This document shows, in pieces, positions 35,211 through 44,509 of a stretch of 64,000 nt of DNA. How positions within the stretch are numbered: position 1 is the first letter of the stretch; every line of letters begins with the position of its first letter. Under the pieces are notes generated by a model, which worked only from the letters and a program-made list of their open reading frames with translations, had not been told where the DNA came from and did no database searches. A program made the translations under genes and the position numbers. The stretch comes from JAUMBM01 sp964441755 (GTDB lineage: Bacteria; Bacteroidota; Bacteroidia; Chitinophagales; Saprospiraceae): contig CAYTVG010000001.1 of NCBI GenBank assembly GCA_964441755.1, positions 1 to 64,000 on the forward strand, written 5' to 3'.

Positions 35211-36643
35211 CGCAAGACAGTATTCTCATTATTTCTGACAGCCACATTAGCGCGAAATGTTCTAATCCAATAACCTGGCCTGAAGCCTTTGGCAGCAGGC
35301 TGCGCAGCAGCAGGCAGGCAGTGTGCAGCAGCCTTTATTTGAACAGGCAGACAATGAAGATCTTCGGGAGACAACTGCTGCACCGAGTAGAGCGGCCGAA
35401 TAGACAAACGAGCCACCTCTTTGAGTGGCGGAAGCGGCAACGTGAAATACCGAAAAACGGCTGCCTCATAATACCTAAGCTCCTGTCCCGCACAAAGCGT
35501 GTCGACCGGAGAGAAAGAATTCCATGCAGCCAACTGGTATACAGAGCAGCCCAGCGCTTGTGCTACCTCAGACAATCGCTCACCCTCCCGGGCCTCACAC
35601 CAGCTTGCCCGATAGGCATCAACACCTTCATCCTCCTGCCTGTATGGCAAAAAAACAGATGCTACCGGCAAAAAAGGCTCTTCATCCTCTGCCGGATAAA
35701 GTTCCAGGTAAGTCTTCCAGGCAGGCATAACACGCTTAGGAAGTACAAGGTAATGACCGGTGCTATAGCCCGGTAGATAACCCTTTTTATAGCCTGGATT
35801 CAGCGCTTCTATTTCCTCTATTTCGAGACCTGTTACCTGCGCTATCCGATAGAAGCTACAAGGCCTGTAAAGCAACATCGACTCTGTAAGTTGCCGGTCG
35901 AGCTCCGGCAGTGCAGGCTCCAGATTGTGGTGGACAAAAAATTCGGCCAGATAGGTGGCAGCAATAAAAGTCGGCACGTAGTTGGCTGTCTCTCGCGGCA
36001 GGTAGCGACGTATGGTCCAAAAAGTTGACCGGCGGCTTCGCCGCATGGCGCGCATCACATTCCCTTTACCTGCATTATAGGCTGCCAGCGCCAAAGCCCA
36101 GTCGCCAAAGTGATTGTACTGTCGGCGCAGATACGCCAGCGCAGCAGCTGTAGCTTTGTTGGGATCAATGCGCTCGTCAACATAGTCGTCTACACGCAAT
36201 CCCATTTCCCGGGCAGTAGCAGGCATAAACTGCCATAGTCCCATGGCGCCCACGCGGGACACCGCGTCGGGGCGGAGCGCCGATTCAACAATGGGAAGGT
36301 ACTTGAGCGCCTCAGGCAAACCCGTTGCCCGCAAGTGTTCTTCGAATATCGGGAGAAAAACCGTAGCCCGCCCCAAAATGATGGTGGAGTTGGACCGGTG
36401 GTTCATCAAATAGCGGCGTATGATGCTGCGCACAGCAGGGTCGAAACGGTACTCGACCAGATCGTGATCTAATGACTGTAAGCGAAGTTTTACATCTTCG
36501 TCAGCCACTTGCATGATGCGGTCAACAGTCAGCTCAAGCTCTTCAGCGCATGTGTAGGTGACTACGGAAGAAGCCTGAAGCGGCGCAGTAACGGCCAGCA
36601 TCAGCACAATCCAAAGCCACAAATGTCTGTATTCGTCTTGCAT
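35207..36643 (-). CDS. membrane-bound lytic murein transglycosylase, MltD-like
   Basis: Cleaves peptidoglycan with anhydro-product formation. 478 residues from ATG 36643. Signal segment LWLWIVLMLAVTAPLQA; GH23 lytic domain with the catalytic Glu in YLPIVESALRPDAVSRVGA, GLWQFMPATA and ALAAYNAGKGNV; then two LysM-like regions (about 275-330 and 375-410). Likely periplasmic cell-wall turnover. The C-terminal end lies in an interspersed repeat. Confidence 0.9.
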   Translation of the reverse strand: MQDEYRHLWLWIVLMLAVTAPLQASSVVTYTCAEELELTVDRIMQVADEDVKLRLQSLDHDLVEYRFDPAVRSIIRRYLMNHRSNSTIILGRATVFLPIFEEHLRATGLPEALKYLPIVESALRPDAVSRVGAMGLWQFMPATAREMGLRVDDYVDERIDPNKATAAALAYLRRQYNHFGDWALALAAYNAGKGNVMRAMRRSRRSTFWTIRRYLPRETANYVPTFIAATYLAEFFVHHNLEPALPELDRQLTESMLLYRPCSFYRIAQVTGLEIEEIEALNPGYKKGYLPGYSTGHYLVLPKRVMPAWKTYLELYPAEDEEPFLPVASVFLPYRQEDEGVDAYRASWCEAREGERLSEVAQALGCSVYQLAAWNSFSPVDTLCAGQELRYYEAAVFRYFTLPLPPLKEVARLSIRPLYSVQQLSPEDLHCLPVQIKAAAHCLPAAAQPAAKGFRPGYWIRTFRANVAVRNNENTVLR

Positions 36644-36733
36644 AACAACCTGCAAAATTGGTACGAAGCGCCAAGATAAGGAAATTTCATTGTGACTTCC
36701 TAACTTTCAGCCAATTATTGTACCACACTGCGA

Positions 36734-38182
36734 TCATTTCGGCAATCCTTGCTGGTCTAGCAGCCTGCTAAAAGCCAGCAAATCAGCCTCCCTGAAGGGG
36801 GCTGCCATCAATTGTATTCCCATGGGCAGCAGGTCTTCAGATCCCTGTTTGTGCGGAATCGCAATGGCAGGCAAACCCGCCAGATTGGCAAGGACAGTGA
36901 ATATATCTGCCAGATAACTGGCCACCGGATCGTTGGCTTTTTGACCTATCAACCAGGGCTGTATCGGTGATGCGGGTAGAAAAATAAAGTCGTATGTTTC
37001 AAATATTGCCAGCATCTGCTCGCGGATAAGTCGCCTGACTCTCTGGGCTTTGCCGTAGTATGCATCATAGTACCCTGAGCTCAATACAAAGGAGCCGAGC
37101 AATATGCGTCGCTTTACCTCCGTACCAAAGCCCTCTGTCCTCGTTTTTTTGTAGGTTTCATCCAGATCGTATACCTCCTGACTTCGATACCCGTAGCGGA
37201 CACCATCATAGCGAGCCAGATTGGAGGACGCCTCGGCTGTCGTCATTACGTAATAGGCAGGAATCACATAGTCCAGCAATGGAAAAGAAACGGCTTCTAC
37301 CACATGGCCGGCAGCTTCGCAGTCGGCCAAAAAAGCACGGGCCTGGTCGCGGATGCCAGCGTCCATACCGGGCATATCAAGTATTCCGGAAAAACAGGCA
37401 ATACGTGCAGGCTCCCTCCGGTTTGCGGCTTCGTAGGCTTCCACCGGCCTGCGGCTTGCAGTGCTGTCATAGGCATCGGGACCCGCCATGACCGATAGTG
37501 CCGTGGCAATGTCTTCAACTGTGTGAGCCAGCAGGCCTATCTGGTCAAAGGAAGATCCGTAAGCCAGTAATCCGTGTCGTGAGATACGACCGTAGGTAGG
37601 CTTAAAACCATACACACCACAGAAGGCTGCCGGTTGCCGCACCGATCCACCTGTGTCCGACCCCAGCGCCAATAAGCAGGTGTCTGCCTGCACTGATACC
37701 GCAGCCCCACCGGAAGATCCCCCCGGCACGCGTGCGGGATCAGCAGCATTGCGCGTAGGTCCATAGGCAGAATGCTCGTTGGCAGAGCCCATAGCAAACT
37801 CATCACAGTTGGTACGGCCAATGACGATGGCGTCTTCCTGCAGCAATCGCTCAAGAGCTGTTGCCGTGTAAAGGGAACGAAAGCCCGACAGGATACGTGA
37901 CCCGGCTGTGACCCCGTGATCCTTGTAGCAGATGACGTCCTTAATCGATATCACCATACCCGCCAAACGCCCCGTCCGCAGCCCCTGCTCCCGACGGGCA
38001 TCAAGTGCCCGTGCTCTTGCAAGGGCCTCCTCTTCAAATACTTCTACGTATATATTGAGTTCCTTAGTGGCCGCAATGCGCTCAAGATAGTGTGCAACAA
38101 GCGCCTCGTAGCGAAGCCGGCCTGCTTCTGCCGCAGTCCGGATGTCGGCAAATGATTGCCAGGCAGGCTTTGTTTTACTCAT
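36734..38182 (-). CDS. gatA: Asp/Glu-tRNA amidotransferase subunit A
   Basis: Glutaminase subunit of GatCAB, which forms Gln-tRNA(Gln) or Asn-tRNA(Asn). 482 residues. The amidase triad Lys81, cis-Ser156 and Ser180 (in GSDTGGSVRQPA) is intact and equals S. aureus numbering plus two. gatB and gatC are not adjacent. It follows the NrtR-type gene by 12 nt at its start. Confidence 0.95.
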   Translation of the reverse strand: MSKTKPAWQSFADIRTAAEAGRLRYEALVAHYLERIAATKELNIYVEVFEEEALARARALDARREQGLRTGRLAGMVISIKDVICYKDHGVTAGSRILSGFRSLYTATALERLLQEDAIVIGRTNCDEFAMGSANEHSAYGPTRNAADPARVPGGSSGGAAVSVQADTCLLALGSDTGGSVRQPAAFCGVYGFKPTYGRISRHGLLAYGSSFDQIGLLAHTVEDIATALSVMAGPDAYDSTASRRPVEAYEAANRREPARIACFSGILDMPGMDAGIRDQARAFLADCEAAGHVVEAVSFPLLDYVIPAYYVMTTAEASSNLARYDGVRYGYRSQEVYDLDETYKKTRTEGFGTEVKRRILLGSFVLSSGYYDAYYGKAQRVRRLIREQMLAIFETYDFIFLPASPIQPWLIGQKANDPVASYLADIFTVLANLAGLPAIAIPHKQGSEDLLPMGIQLMAAPFREADLLAFSRLLDQQGLPK

Positions 38183-38194
38183 TAGCTTGTAGTA

Positions 38195-38947
38195 TTACTG
38201 CTCACTCATAACAAAATCGCGTGGTACACGCCCGTCCTTTCGCTTGCTTTCTTTGACTTCAAAAACAAAGCCCTCTTCAAGAAATTCTTCGTACTTCTGC
38301 TTGTCAAACATATACAGACGCGCCGGTCTGTGAGCAACCCCCGCCTGAATTTCATCAAGGTCTATGAGCAGATTCATCGATAATATCTTCTTGCGAAAAT
38401 TGCGCTTGTCCAAATCTGTCTCCAAAATAGCTTCATACAAATGTTGCAGTGCCGTAAGCGTAAACTTGGGTGGCAACAGCTCGAAACCAACAGGCCTCGT
38501 ACGCACCATGCGCTTGAGGCGCTCAAAACACACCTTGATGATCTCCTGGTGATCGAAGCCCAATGCGGGCAGGTTGGCTATTGAAAACCATCTCACCTCC
38601 TCAGCAATGGAGCCCGTGCCGGGGCGAGGCTGAAAATCGCTGATTTTAATCAATGAGAAGTAGGCTACCGTTATCACGCGTCCCAATGGGTGTCGGTCAA
38701 CTGCCCCGAAAGTGCGTACCTGCTCCAAAAACACCTTGCTTAGTCCCGTCAGCTCAAATAATACGCGCCTCGCCGCTTCATCCAGATCTTCATCCGAACG
38801 GACAAAATAGCCTGGCAAAGCCCACATCCCCTCATACGGCTCCTCCAAGCGCTTGATTAACAAAACTTTTAAATCTCCTTCATCAAAACCGAAGATTACA
38901 TCGTCTACGGTGAAGGCAGATTTGAAGTATCCTGCTAATTGGTTCAT
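38195..38947 (-). CDS. Nudix-domain transcriptional regulator, NrtR-like
   Basis: 250 residues: Nudix fold (about 1-140) followed by a winged-helix domain (about 150-225, FTLTALQHLYEAIL and RKKILSMNLLID). The Nudix box GYFVRSDEDLDEAARRVLFELTGL has lost the REUXEE metal-binding glutamates, as in NrtR/AraR regulators that bind nucleotide or sugar ligands rather than hydrolyse them. TATCTTCG at 38978-38971 is a near-consensus -7 element 24 nt before the start. gatA follows, so it may control its own operon. Confidence 0.85.
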   Translation of the reverse strand: MNQLAGYFKSAFTVDDVIFGFDEGDLKVLLIKRLEEPYEGMWALPGYFVRSDEDLDEAARRVLFELTGLSKVFLEQVRTFGAVDRHPLGRVITVAYFSLIKISDFQPRPGTGSIAEEVRWFSIANLPALGFDHQEIIKVCFERLKRMVRTRPVGFELLPPKFTLTALQHLYEAILETDLDKRNFRKKILSMNLLIDLDEIQAGVAHRPARLYMFDKQKYEEFLEEGFVFEVKESKRKDGRVPRDFVMSEQ

Positions 38948-39019
38948 TTTTTGCTGCTTAGACTTTGTTGCGAAGATATACTATTTTGGAATGTAGGCTT
39001 GGCTAATTTAGTGTATTTT

Positions 39020-39838
39020 TTACACTTGCTCCGCAACAAGCCCGCCGACTTGCTTGTGTGAAAGCAAAAGGTAGGCACAGGTCGTGTAGAAATTGCGAAT
39101 GCCGGGCAATATCCCCAGCGCAGCGGGCAGCTCTTTGGGACTGAGACCAAATTTGGTCTCATAATTGGGATTAATAAGGTAGAGTGTTTCCTTTTCTATC
39201 GTCCAGCCTGCCTGTTCTGACTCGCGACGAAGCCGTTCTATAGAGATGCCTGTCTGCTTGATGTCTTCCAGTTCCTGCAGTGTTGCCTCATTTTCTCCGC
39301 CCAGCCGAAGTACCACTTTGTAAAGGGGCATGGGTAGCAAGTGAAACCAGGGCAATTTCGATAACCAGCGGTTTTCACAAATCTGCTGGTGGCCGCCAAA
39401 TGGCATATACCAGGGAGGGAAACCCAGAAAAAGGCGGCCGTCAGGTCGCAGAAATTTGTGAATGAAGGCCATAAACCGCTGCTGGTCAACAATGTGTTCT
39501 ATCACATCCCGAAGCATAATCAAATCAAATTGCCCCAGCAGATTGGCGTCGGCTGTATATATATCCTGATGATAAAAAACCACCTGCCCCCCCCGGGGGG
39601 TGTCGGCATAAAATTCTTTTGCCCGGGCAATCTGCCGTCCGTTGAGATCGATACCTGTACATTCACATCCTATGGATACAAAGGGTAAAAGATTACCTCC
39701 CTCACCACAGCCTACCTCCAGTACACGCAAGCCTGCGCCTACCGCCAGCTGTGTTTCAATAAACGGAATCACGTAGCGGGCAGTAGTTCTTGCCTGCTCC
39801 TCAAAATATTGCCGCCTGTCAGCGTGACGTTGTTGCAT
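39020..39838 (-). CDS. class I SAM-dependent methyltransferase
   Basis: 272 residues. Motif I VLEVGCGEGGNLLPFVSIG (about 39-57), acidic GIDLNG, and motif IV FDLIMLRDVIEHI. Type 11/12 methyltransferase of unknown substrate, resembling enzymes of surface-glycan or lipid modification. Copy E of the intergenic repeat lies just upstream. Confidence 0.82.
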   Translation of the reverse strand: MQQRHADRRQYFEEQARTTARYVIPFIETQLAVGAGLRVLEVGCGEGGNLLPFVSIGCECTGIDLNGRQIARAKEFYADTPRGGQVVFYHQDIYTADANLLGQFDLIMLRDVIEHIVDQQRFMAFIHKFLRPDGRLFLGFPPWYMPFGGHQQICENRWLSKLPWFHLLPMPLYKVVLRLGGENEATLQELEDIKQTGISIERLRRESEQAGWTIEKETLYLINPNYETKFGLSPKELPAALGILPGIRNFYTTCAYLLLSHKQVGGLVAEQV

Positions 39839-39977
39839 CTGATATTGGCTCTGATAATATAAAAAAACTGATTACCAACTGCGACCCGGCTGTTTTACCG
39901 CGCAGCTCCGCACAATGCGTGAAGCGTATCCGGGATTTCCACCAGATCTCAAAGGCTCTTTTTATATGGGTTTTTAC

Positions 39978-40085
39978 CTTATCTCAGTCTGGCAACATTG
40001 ATGCTGGTCCTTTAACAACGCACTGGGAAACGAAACAAATAACTCGTTTTTGTGTCCGGGAAAAACGCCCGAATACCCCCTTAGT
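39978..40085. repeat. dispersed intergenic repeat, copy E
   Basis: The right half (40042-40085) matches copy A well: CTCGTTTTTG, GGGAAAAACGCCCGAATACC, CTTAG. The left half is diverged. The TTA in the final CTTAG is the stop codon of the minus-strand rhomboid gene. Confidence 0.5.
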
Positions 40086-40755
40086 TATCCTCGTTCCGGC
40101 TTCCACCGGCAATCCGGCGAAATCGGTAAAGAACACCCATCGGTAGTCCGAATGCAAAGCCTCCTATATGCGCCCACCAGGCAACACCGGCACCTCCACT
40201 ATTAGCCAGCAACAGCGCCTCCTGCCCGTTGATCCACTGCTGAAAAATCCACAGTCCCAAAAACACAAACGCCGACACGCGAAACGTAAGGAAGAAAAAC
40301 CATACAACAATGCGTGAACCGGGAAACATGACAAAATAAGCCCCCATAATGGCCGCAATGGCACCACTGGCACCAACGACAGGCAGAGTGCTGCCTGCAT
40401 AAAACCATATATGCCCCAGGTGAGCCGCCATAGCACCCAGCAAATAAAATAATAAGAACCGGCCGGAACCAATGGTCGCTTCAATATTGTCGCCAAAAAT
40501 CCATAAAAACAACATATTGCCCAGCAGATGCATCCAGCTCCCATGCAGAAAAATGCTGGTAAACAGGCTGTAGAACCGCTCTCCGTGGACTATTTCAACA
40601 GGCACAGCACCGTACAGTTGCAGCACCGCCTCCATCTCCTGTGCAGGCTGCTGCTGCTGCCAGATGAACACCGCCACATTGATTGCCAGCAGCAGATAGG
40701 TGATGAAGGGTCGATGCCCTCCCTTTACCTGATCATCTCCAATCGGAAAAAACAT
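40081..40755 (-). CDS. rhomboid family intramembrane serine protease (second copy)
   Basis: 224 residues, six membrane segments. Catalytic Ser in VVGASGAIAAIMGAY, catalytic His in WWAHIGGFAFGLPMG, and the HGSWMHLLGNMLFLW motif in the second segment. It is of the long-loop GlpG-like type and differs clearly from the rhomboid at 15001. It begins 42 nt beyond the mnmG stop on the opposite side of the same strand, so mnmG and this gene may be co-transcribed. Confidence 0.9.
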   Translation of the reverse strand: MFFPIGDDQVKGGHRPFITYLLLAINVAVFIWQQQQPAQEMEAVLQLYGAVPVEIVHGERFYSLFTSIFLHGSWMHLLGNMLFLWIFGDNIEATIGSGRFLLFYLLGAMAAHLGHIWFYAGSTLPVVGASGAIAAIMGAYFVMFPGSRIVVWFFFLTFRVSAFVFLGLWIFQQWINGQEALLLANSGGAGVAWWAHIGGFAFGLPMGVLYRFRRIAGGSRNEDN

Positions 40756-40797
40756 GGCTGTGTGCTTTAATAGATGGTTGAAATGGGTGTTGCTTTT

Positions 40798-42663
40798 CTA
40801 TCTGCCCAGATGAACCAGCAGCACTGAGATGTCGGCAGGACTGACACCGCTGATGCGGCTTGCTTGTCCGATTGTTCGCGGTTTCAGCTTGCTGAGTTTT
40901 TCGCGTGCTTCTGCCGACAACGAGTTCAGTTGCTGGTAGTTGAAGTCGGCATGTAAATGCACCTCCTCCAGCCTGTTCATTTTTTCAACCATCTCCTGCT
41001 CCCTGCTGATATAGCCTTCATAGCGCATGTTGATCTCGGAAAGTTCGACATATTCCTCAGGATACTGGTTGAGAAATGCGTCCAGCTCCGGCAGCCGCTG
41101 CCGCAAGGCCGACAGTTCTACATTGGGCCGGATGAGCACACCATGCAGCTTAACTTTCTGCTTGAGTGGTGCCGATTCTATTGTTGACAGGTAGCCATTA
41201 ATGGCTGAAGGATCTACGCTGTAATCGCGGATATATTTTTCCACAGCCGTCGCGGCAGCTACTTTTTCTTTTACCCGCTCCATACGCTCTGCTGCCCCGC
41301 GAATGCCGAGCCGATAGGCATGCGGACTAAGCCGTACATCGGAATTATCCTGGCGCAGCAGGATCCGATACTCGGCACGGGAGGTAAACATACGGTAAGG
41401 TTCTTCCGTACCTTTGGTGATCAGGTCATCAATCAATACAGCAAGGTAAGCCTCCGAACGCTTCAGCACGAAGGGTTCCTGCTCATTGATAGCCAGGTGA
41501 GCATTGATACCGGCTACCAGACCCTGACCAGCAGCTTCTTCATAGCCCGTAGTGCCATTAATCTGGCCGGCAAAAAACAAGTTCCTGACGAGACGGGTCT
41601 CCAGCGTTGCTGTCAGCTGCGTAGGCGGAAAATAATCGTATTCAATGGCATAGCCTGGTCGGAACATGCGCATATTTTCGAATCCCGGCACACGGCGCAG
41701 CGCTTTGTATTGTACATCTTCGGGCAGCGAAGAGCTGAAGCCGTTGACATAAATCTCGCACGTATTCCAGCCCTCAGGCTCTACAAACAACTGATGCCGG
41801 TCTTTATCCGCGAAACGATTGATTTTGTCTTCGATGGACGGACAGTAGCGCGGGCCCAGCCCCTGTATGCGGCCATTGAACATGGGCGAGCGATCAAAAC
41901 CCTCCCGCAGGATATCATGCACAGTATCATCGGTATAGGTGATATAGCAAGGAAGCTGCCGGCTGAGCGGGGGCGTATCCGTAAAGCTAAATTTACCCGG
42001 ATTTTCATCCCCGGGCTGAAGCTCCATGCGGCTATAGTCAAGGCTGCGCCCGTCAATGCGGGGCGGAGTACCTGTCTTCATGCGACCCGCTTCAAAGCCC
42101 AGTTCAACAAGCTGTTCAGTGATGCCATGGGCGGCTTTTTCCCCCGCACGACCACCTCCCAGCTGCTTTTCCCCTATGTGTATGATGCCATTGAGAAACG
42201 TTCCATTGGTCAACACCACCGCTTTGCCTTCTATCTCCAGACCCATGCTGGTGCGTACACCTTTGACGGCTCCACCTTTGACGACCAGGCCAGTAACCAT
42301 TTCCTGCCAAAAATCAATCAGCGGGTGCGCCTCCAGCATCTGTCGCCACTCCTGTGCAAACAAAAGCCGGTCACTCTGCGCCCGGGGACTCCACATAGCA
42401 GGCCCCTTAGATCGGTTCAGCATTCTGAATTGTACCGCCGTGCGGTCAGTCACAATACCGGAATACCCTCCGAGAGCGTCAATCTCGCGTACTATCTGGC
42501 CTTTGGCTACCCCGCCCATAGCAGGATTGCAGGACATCTGGCCGATGGTCTGCATATTCATCGTTACCAACATCACCCGGCTGCCCATGTTGGCAGCCGC
42601 CACTGCCGCCTCGCAGCCTGCATGACCGGCACCGACTACAATAACATCGTATTTTGGAAACAT
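40798..42663 (-). CDS. mnmG: tRNA uridine 5-carboxymethylaminomethyl modification enzyme MnmG
   Basis: FAD protein that, with MnmE, modifies wobble U34 of several tRNAs. 621 residues, normal. FAD motif VVGAGHAGCEAAVAAANMG (about 10-28), the conserved CNPAMGGVAKGQIVREIDALGG block, and PPRIDGRSLDYS. The C-terminal GidA helical domain is complete. TAACTTTG at 42961-42954 is a likely -7 element; the 285-nt leader would contain repeat copy A. Confidence 0.96.
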   Translation of the reverse strand: MFPKYDVIVVGAGHAGCEAAVAAANMGSRVMLVTMNMQTIGQMSCNPAMGGVAKGQIVREIDALGGYSGIVTDRTAVQFRMLNRSKGPAMWSPRAQSDRLLFAQEWRQMLEAHPLIDFWQEMVTGLVVKGGAVKGVRTSMGLEIEGKAVVLTNGTFLNGIIHIGEKQLGGGRAGEKAAHGITEQLVELGFEAGRMKTGTPPRIDGRSLDYSRMELQPGDENPGKFSFTDTPPLSRQLPCYITYTDDTVHDILREGFDRSPMFNGRIQGLGPRYCPSIEDKINRFADKDRHQLFVEPEGWNTCEIYVNGFSSSLPEDVQYKALRRVPGFENMRMFRPGYAIEYDYFPPTQLTATLETRLVRNLFFAGQINGTTGYEEAAGQGLVAGINAHLAINEQEPFVLKRSEAYLAVLIDDLITKGTEEPYRMFTSRAEYRILLRQDNSDVRLSPHAYRLGIRGAAERMERVKEKVAAATAVEKYIRDYSVDPSAINGYLSTIESAPLKQKVKLHGVLIRPNVELSALRQRLPELDAFLNQYPEEYVELSEINMRYEGYISREQEMVEKMNRLEEVHLHADFNYQQLNSLSAEAREKLSKLKPRTIGQASRISGVSPADISVLLVHLGR

Positions 42664-42838
42664 GATCTTTGCCCCTGTGATCGATTGATACGGTTGTATA
42701 CTCAGTTACACGGCCGCTTACTGCCATTATTCGACAGCAAAACGACATAGACTGATACAACTACCTTATTTATTGTTGCGTGCTCAGGATTTTCTGCCGG
42801 AGACAAAAACGAAGTGTTTTTTCGCTCGCTCTCACCGC

Positions 42839-42944
42839 TCTGAAGGAGCATAGTTGACGCCATGCAACCGAAAACAAGGTGAGAACCCACGGAAAATGAG
42901 CCGTTTTTGGGCATGCGGAGAGAATCCCGAATACGCTCTTAAGC
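42839..42944. repeat. dispersed intergenic repeat, copy A
   Basis: Reference copy of about 105 nt in the 42664-43031 gap. It starts TCTGAAGGAGCATAGTTGAC and ends AATCCCGAATACGCTCTTAA. About 70% identical by eye to copy B (59294-59394). The gap has no open frame of note. Confidence 0.65.
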
Positions 42945-42953
42945 ACTACGCTG

Positions 42954-42961
42954 CAAAGTTA
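42954..42961 (-). promoter_or_regulatory. TAACTTTG -7 element upstream of mnmG
   Basis: Exact TAnnTTTG on the minus strand. Transcription would start about 5 nt beyond, at the edge of repeat A, placing that repeat in the mnmG leader. No TTG at proper spacing is seen. Confidence 0.45.
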
Positions 42962-43031
42962 GTGCAATTTCGAAACAACGCCTGCCACATTTTCGTTCAA
43001 CCGGCACGCCTACTCCACCCCCGCTGAAGTC

Positions 43032-43862
43032 TTATTCGGTGCCTGACCAATGGAATACCAGCAGAGGACGCTCTGTGTGCAGCGCCATAAGTCTTGTTTG
43101 GCTCGTGTGAAAGAAACGCTCCCAGAACCCGCGATGGCGGGTTGCCATGACCAGCATGTCAATGGGGTTACTCTCCATGTACTGACGAAGCCCCTCTTCC
43201 ACCTCTGCCCCCGGCACTTCCGTGATTTCAAAAGCAAACTCAGGCTCCGGCCCAGCAAATAAAGTTGCAAATAATCGCTCGCGCGCACCTTTAAGCCCCT
43301 CTCGAACCCCCGTATTCACATGCACAAAATGGATCCTCGCCTTAAACAAATCATTGAACTCCATTAGCTGCAGGACGATTTGCCTGCTCAGCGACAAATC
43401 ATCGCTTGCATAGAGCAAATTCTCATATCCCTCAAACCGGGTGTTCGCAGGTACCAACATCACCGGACAGTCGGCCCGTTGGGCTACCGCGCTCGAAATA
43501 CTCCCAAAAACCCGATCCAGCACATCTGACTCCCCCAGCGTACCCATTACAATCAGATCATAATCAGCCGACAGCCGCACAATTTCGTCTGTAGCAAACC
43601 CCAGATATAACGAGGGTCTTAGCTCTATATCTGCCGCAGAGGCCAACCGCCCCAAAAAACTGTGAACTGCTTCCTCCCGCTCACGAATCATATCCTCAAC
43701 AGGCGGAATCATGCTCATATCCGGAGCCGTCTGGGGCGTATAGATGTGAACAACATCAATACTGCTGATGTCCAAAGCCGTTGCGAGACCTGCTGCATAG
43801 TGCAGGGCGTCGGCAGAGACAGCAGAAAAATCAGTGGGAACCAAAATACGGCGGATGTTCAT
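43032..43862 (-). CDS. universal stress protein, tandem UspA domains
   Basis: 276 residues from ATG 43862 (MNIRRILVPTDFS). First UspA domain (about 1-145) keeps the ATP-binding signature GTLGESDVLDRVFGS; the second (about 150-276) has MATRHRGFWERFFHTS, with the glycines partly lost. Cytoplasmic nucleotide-binding stress protein. The frame is open 23 codons further upstream, but the family starts here. Confidence 0.88.
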   Translation of the reverse strand: MNIRRILVPTDFSAVSADALHYAAGLATALDISSIDVVHIYTPQTAPDMSMIPPVEDMIREREEAVHSFLGRLASAADIELRPSLYLGFATDEIVRLSADYDLIVMGTLGESDVLDRVFGSISSAVAQRADCPVMLVPANTRFEGYENLLYASDDLSLSRQIVLQLMEFNDLFKARIHFVHVNTGVREGLKGARERLFATLFAGPEPEFAFEITEVPGAEVEEGLRQYMESNPIDMLVMATRHRGFWERFFHTSQTRLMALHTERPLLVFHWSGTE

Positions 43863-44090
43863 AATACTCAGCTTTTGTTCTGGCCGAAAGTTACTGTTTT
43901 TTAGAAAAGAGGGCAATGACTTATATCGCACAAACCGCGGATTATTGTATACCTACCGACAGTTGGCAGAGATGGCCTGAGCGATTGGCGACCTGGCAGA
44001 TGGCTGTCAGCGAGCTCTCATTGGCGCTGTTAGCAGGCGGCAAATCCCATCTTGTGGCCATATATTCGGCAGTTTTTTGAAATAGTAAAT

Positions 44091-44098
44091 TATCTTTG
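44091..44098 (+). promoter_or_regulatory. TATCTTTG -7 element
   Basis: Exact consensus 30 nt before the ATG at 44129. It probably drives the hypothetical gene and the two cyclophilin genes. No TTG box at 18-21 nt is evident. Confidence 0.5.
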
Positions 44099-44128
44099 CG
44101 ATTAAACATACGAAGAAGGCCATTGAAT

Positions 44129-44500
44129 ATGGACGCTTGGGAATTGGATTTTGCCTGGTTGCAGGTGCGGCATCTCGTCAAAGAACGATTCAAGCGCGAC
44201 AGCCTGCCGGATGTCAACGCCATGCTTTTCCTGATAGGCATACAGGAGCTGGGGCGCTGGTCTAATCGTTTTTCTAAAGAAGAGAAGCAAGATTTGATGC
44301 ACATAGCTGTCTGCAGACTACTCAGCTACGATGGTTATTACACCTTCGTAGGCCGCGATGCCGATGGCTGGCCACACTGGCAGAAAGCTAAGCCGCTGCG
44401 GGCAGGTGATCTGCAAGAACAAGAGGAGATGCTTAAAAAATATATCATTATGTATTTTCAGGAGTTACAGGCCGGTGGAGAAGGCCTCACCCTGTCTTAA
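44129..44500 (+). CDS. conserved hypothetical protein
   Basis: 123 residues from ATG 44129 (MDAWELDFAWLQ). Mostly helical and charged, no signal or membrane segment. Segment LPDVNAMLFLIGIQELGRW is distinctive, but I do not recognise a named family. It is 9 nt before the lipoprotein cyclophilin, so it is in that operon. No function is claimed. Confidence 0.75.
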   Translation: MDAWELDFAWLQVRHLVKERFKRDSLPDVNAMLFLIGIQELGRWSNRFSKEEKQDLMHIAVCRLLSYDGYYTFVGRDADGWPHWQKAKPLRAGDLQEQEEMLKKYIIMYFQELQAGGEGLTLS

Positions 44501-44509
44501 CCAATAGCT

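Noticed and set aside
41320..42750. 476-codon open frame on the plus strand
   Set aside because: It lies fully antisense to mnmG, whose full family motifs are intact; composition follows the complement of that gene.
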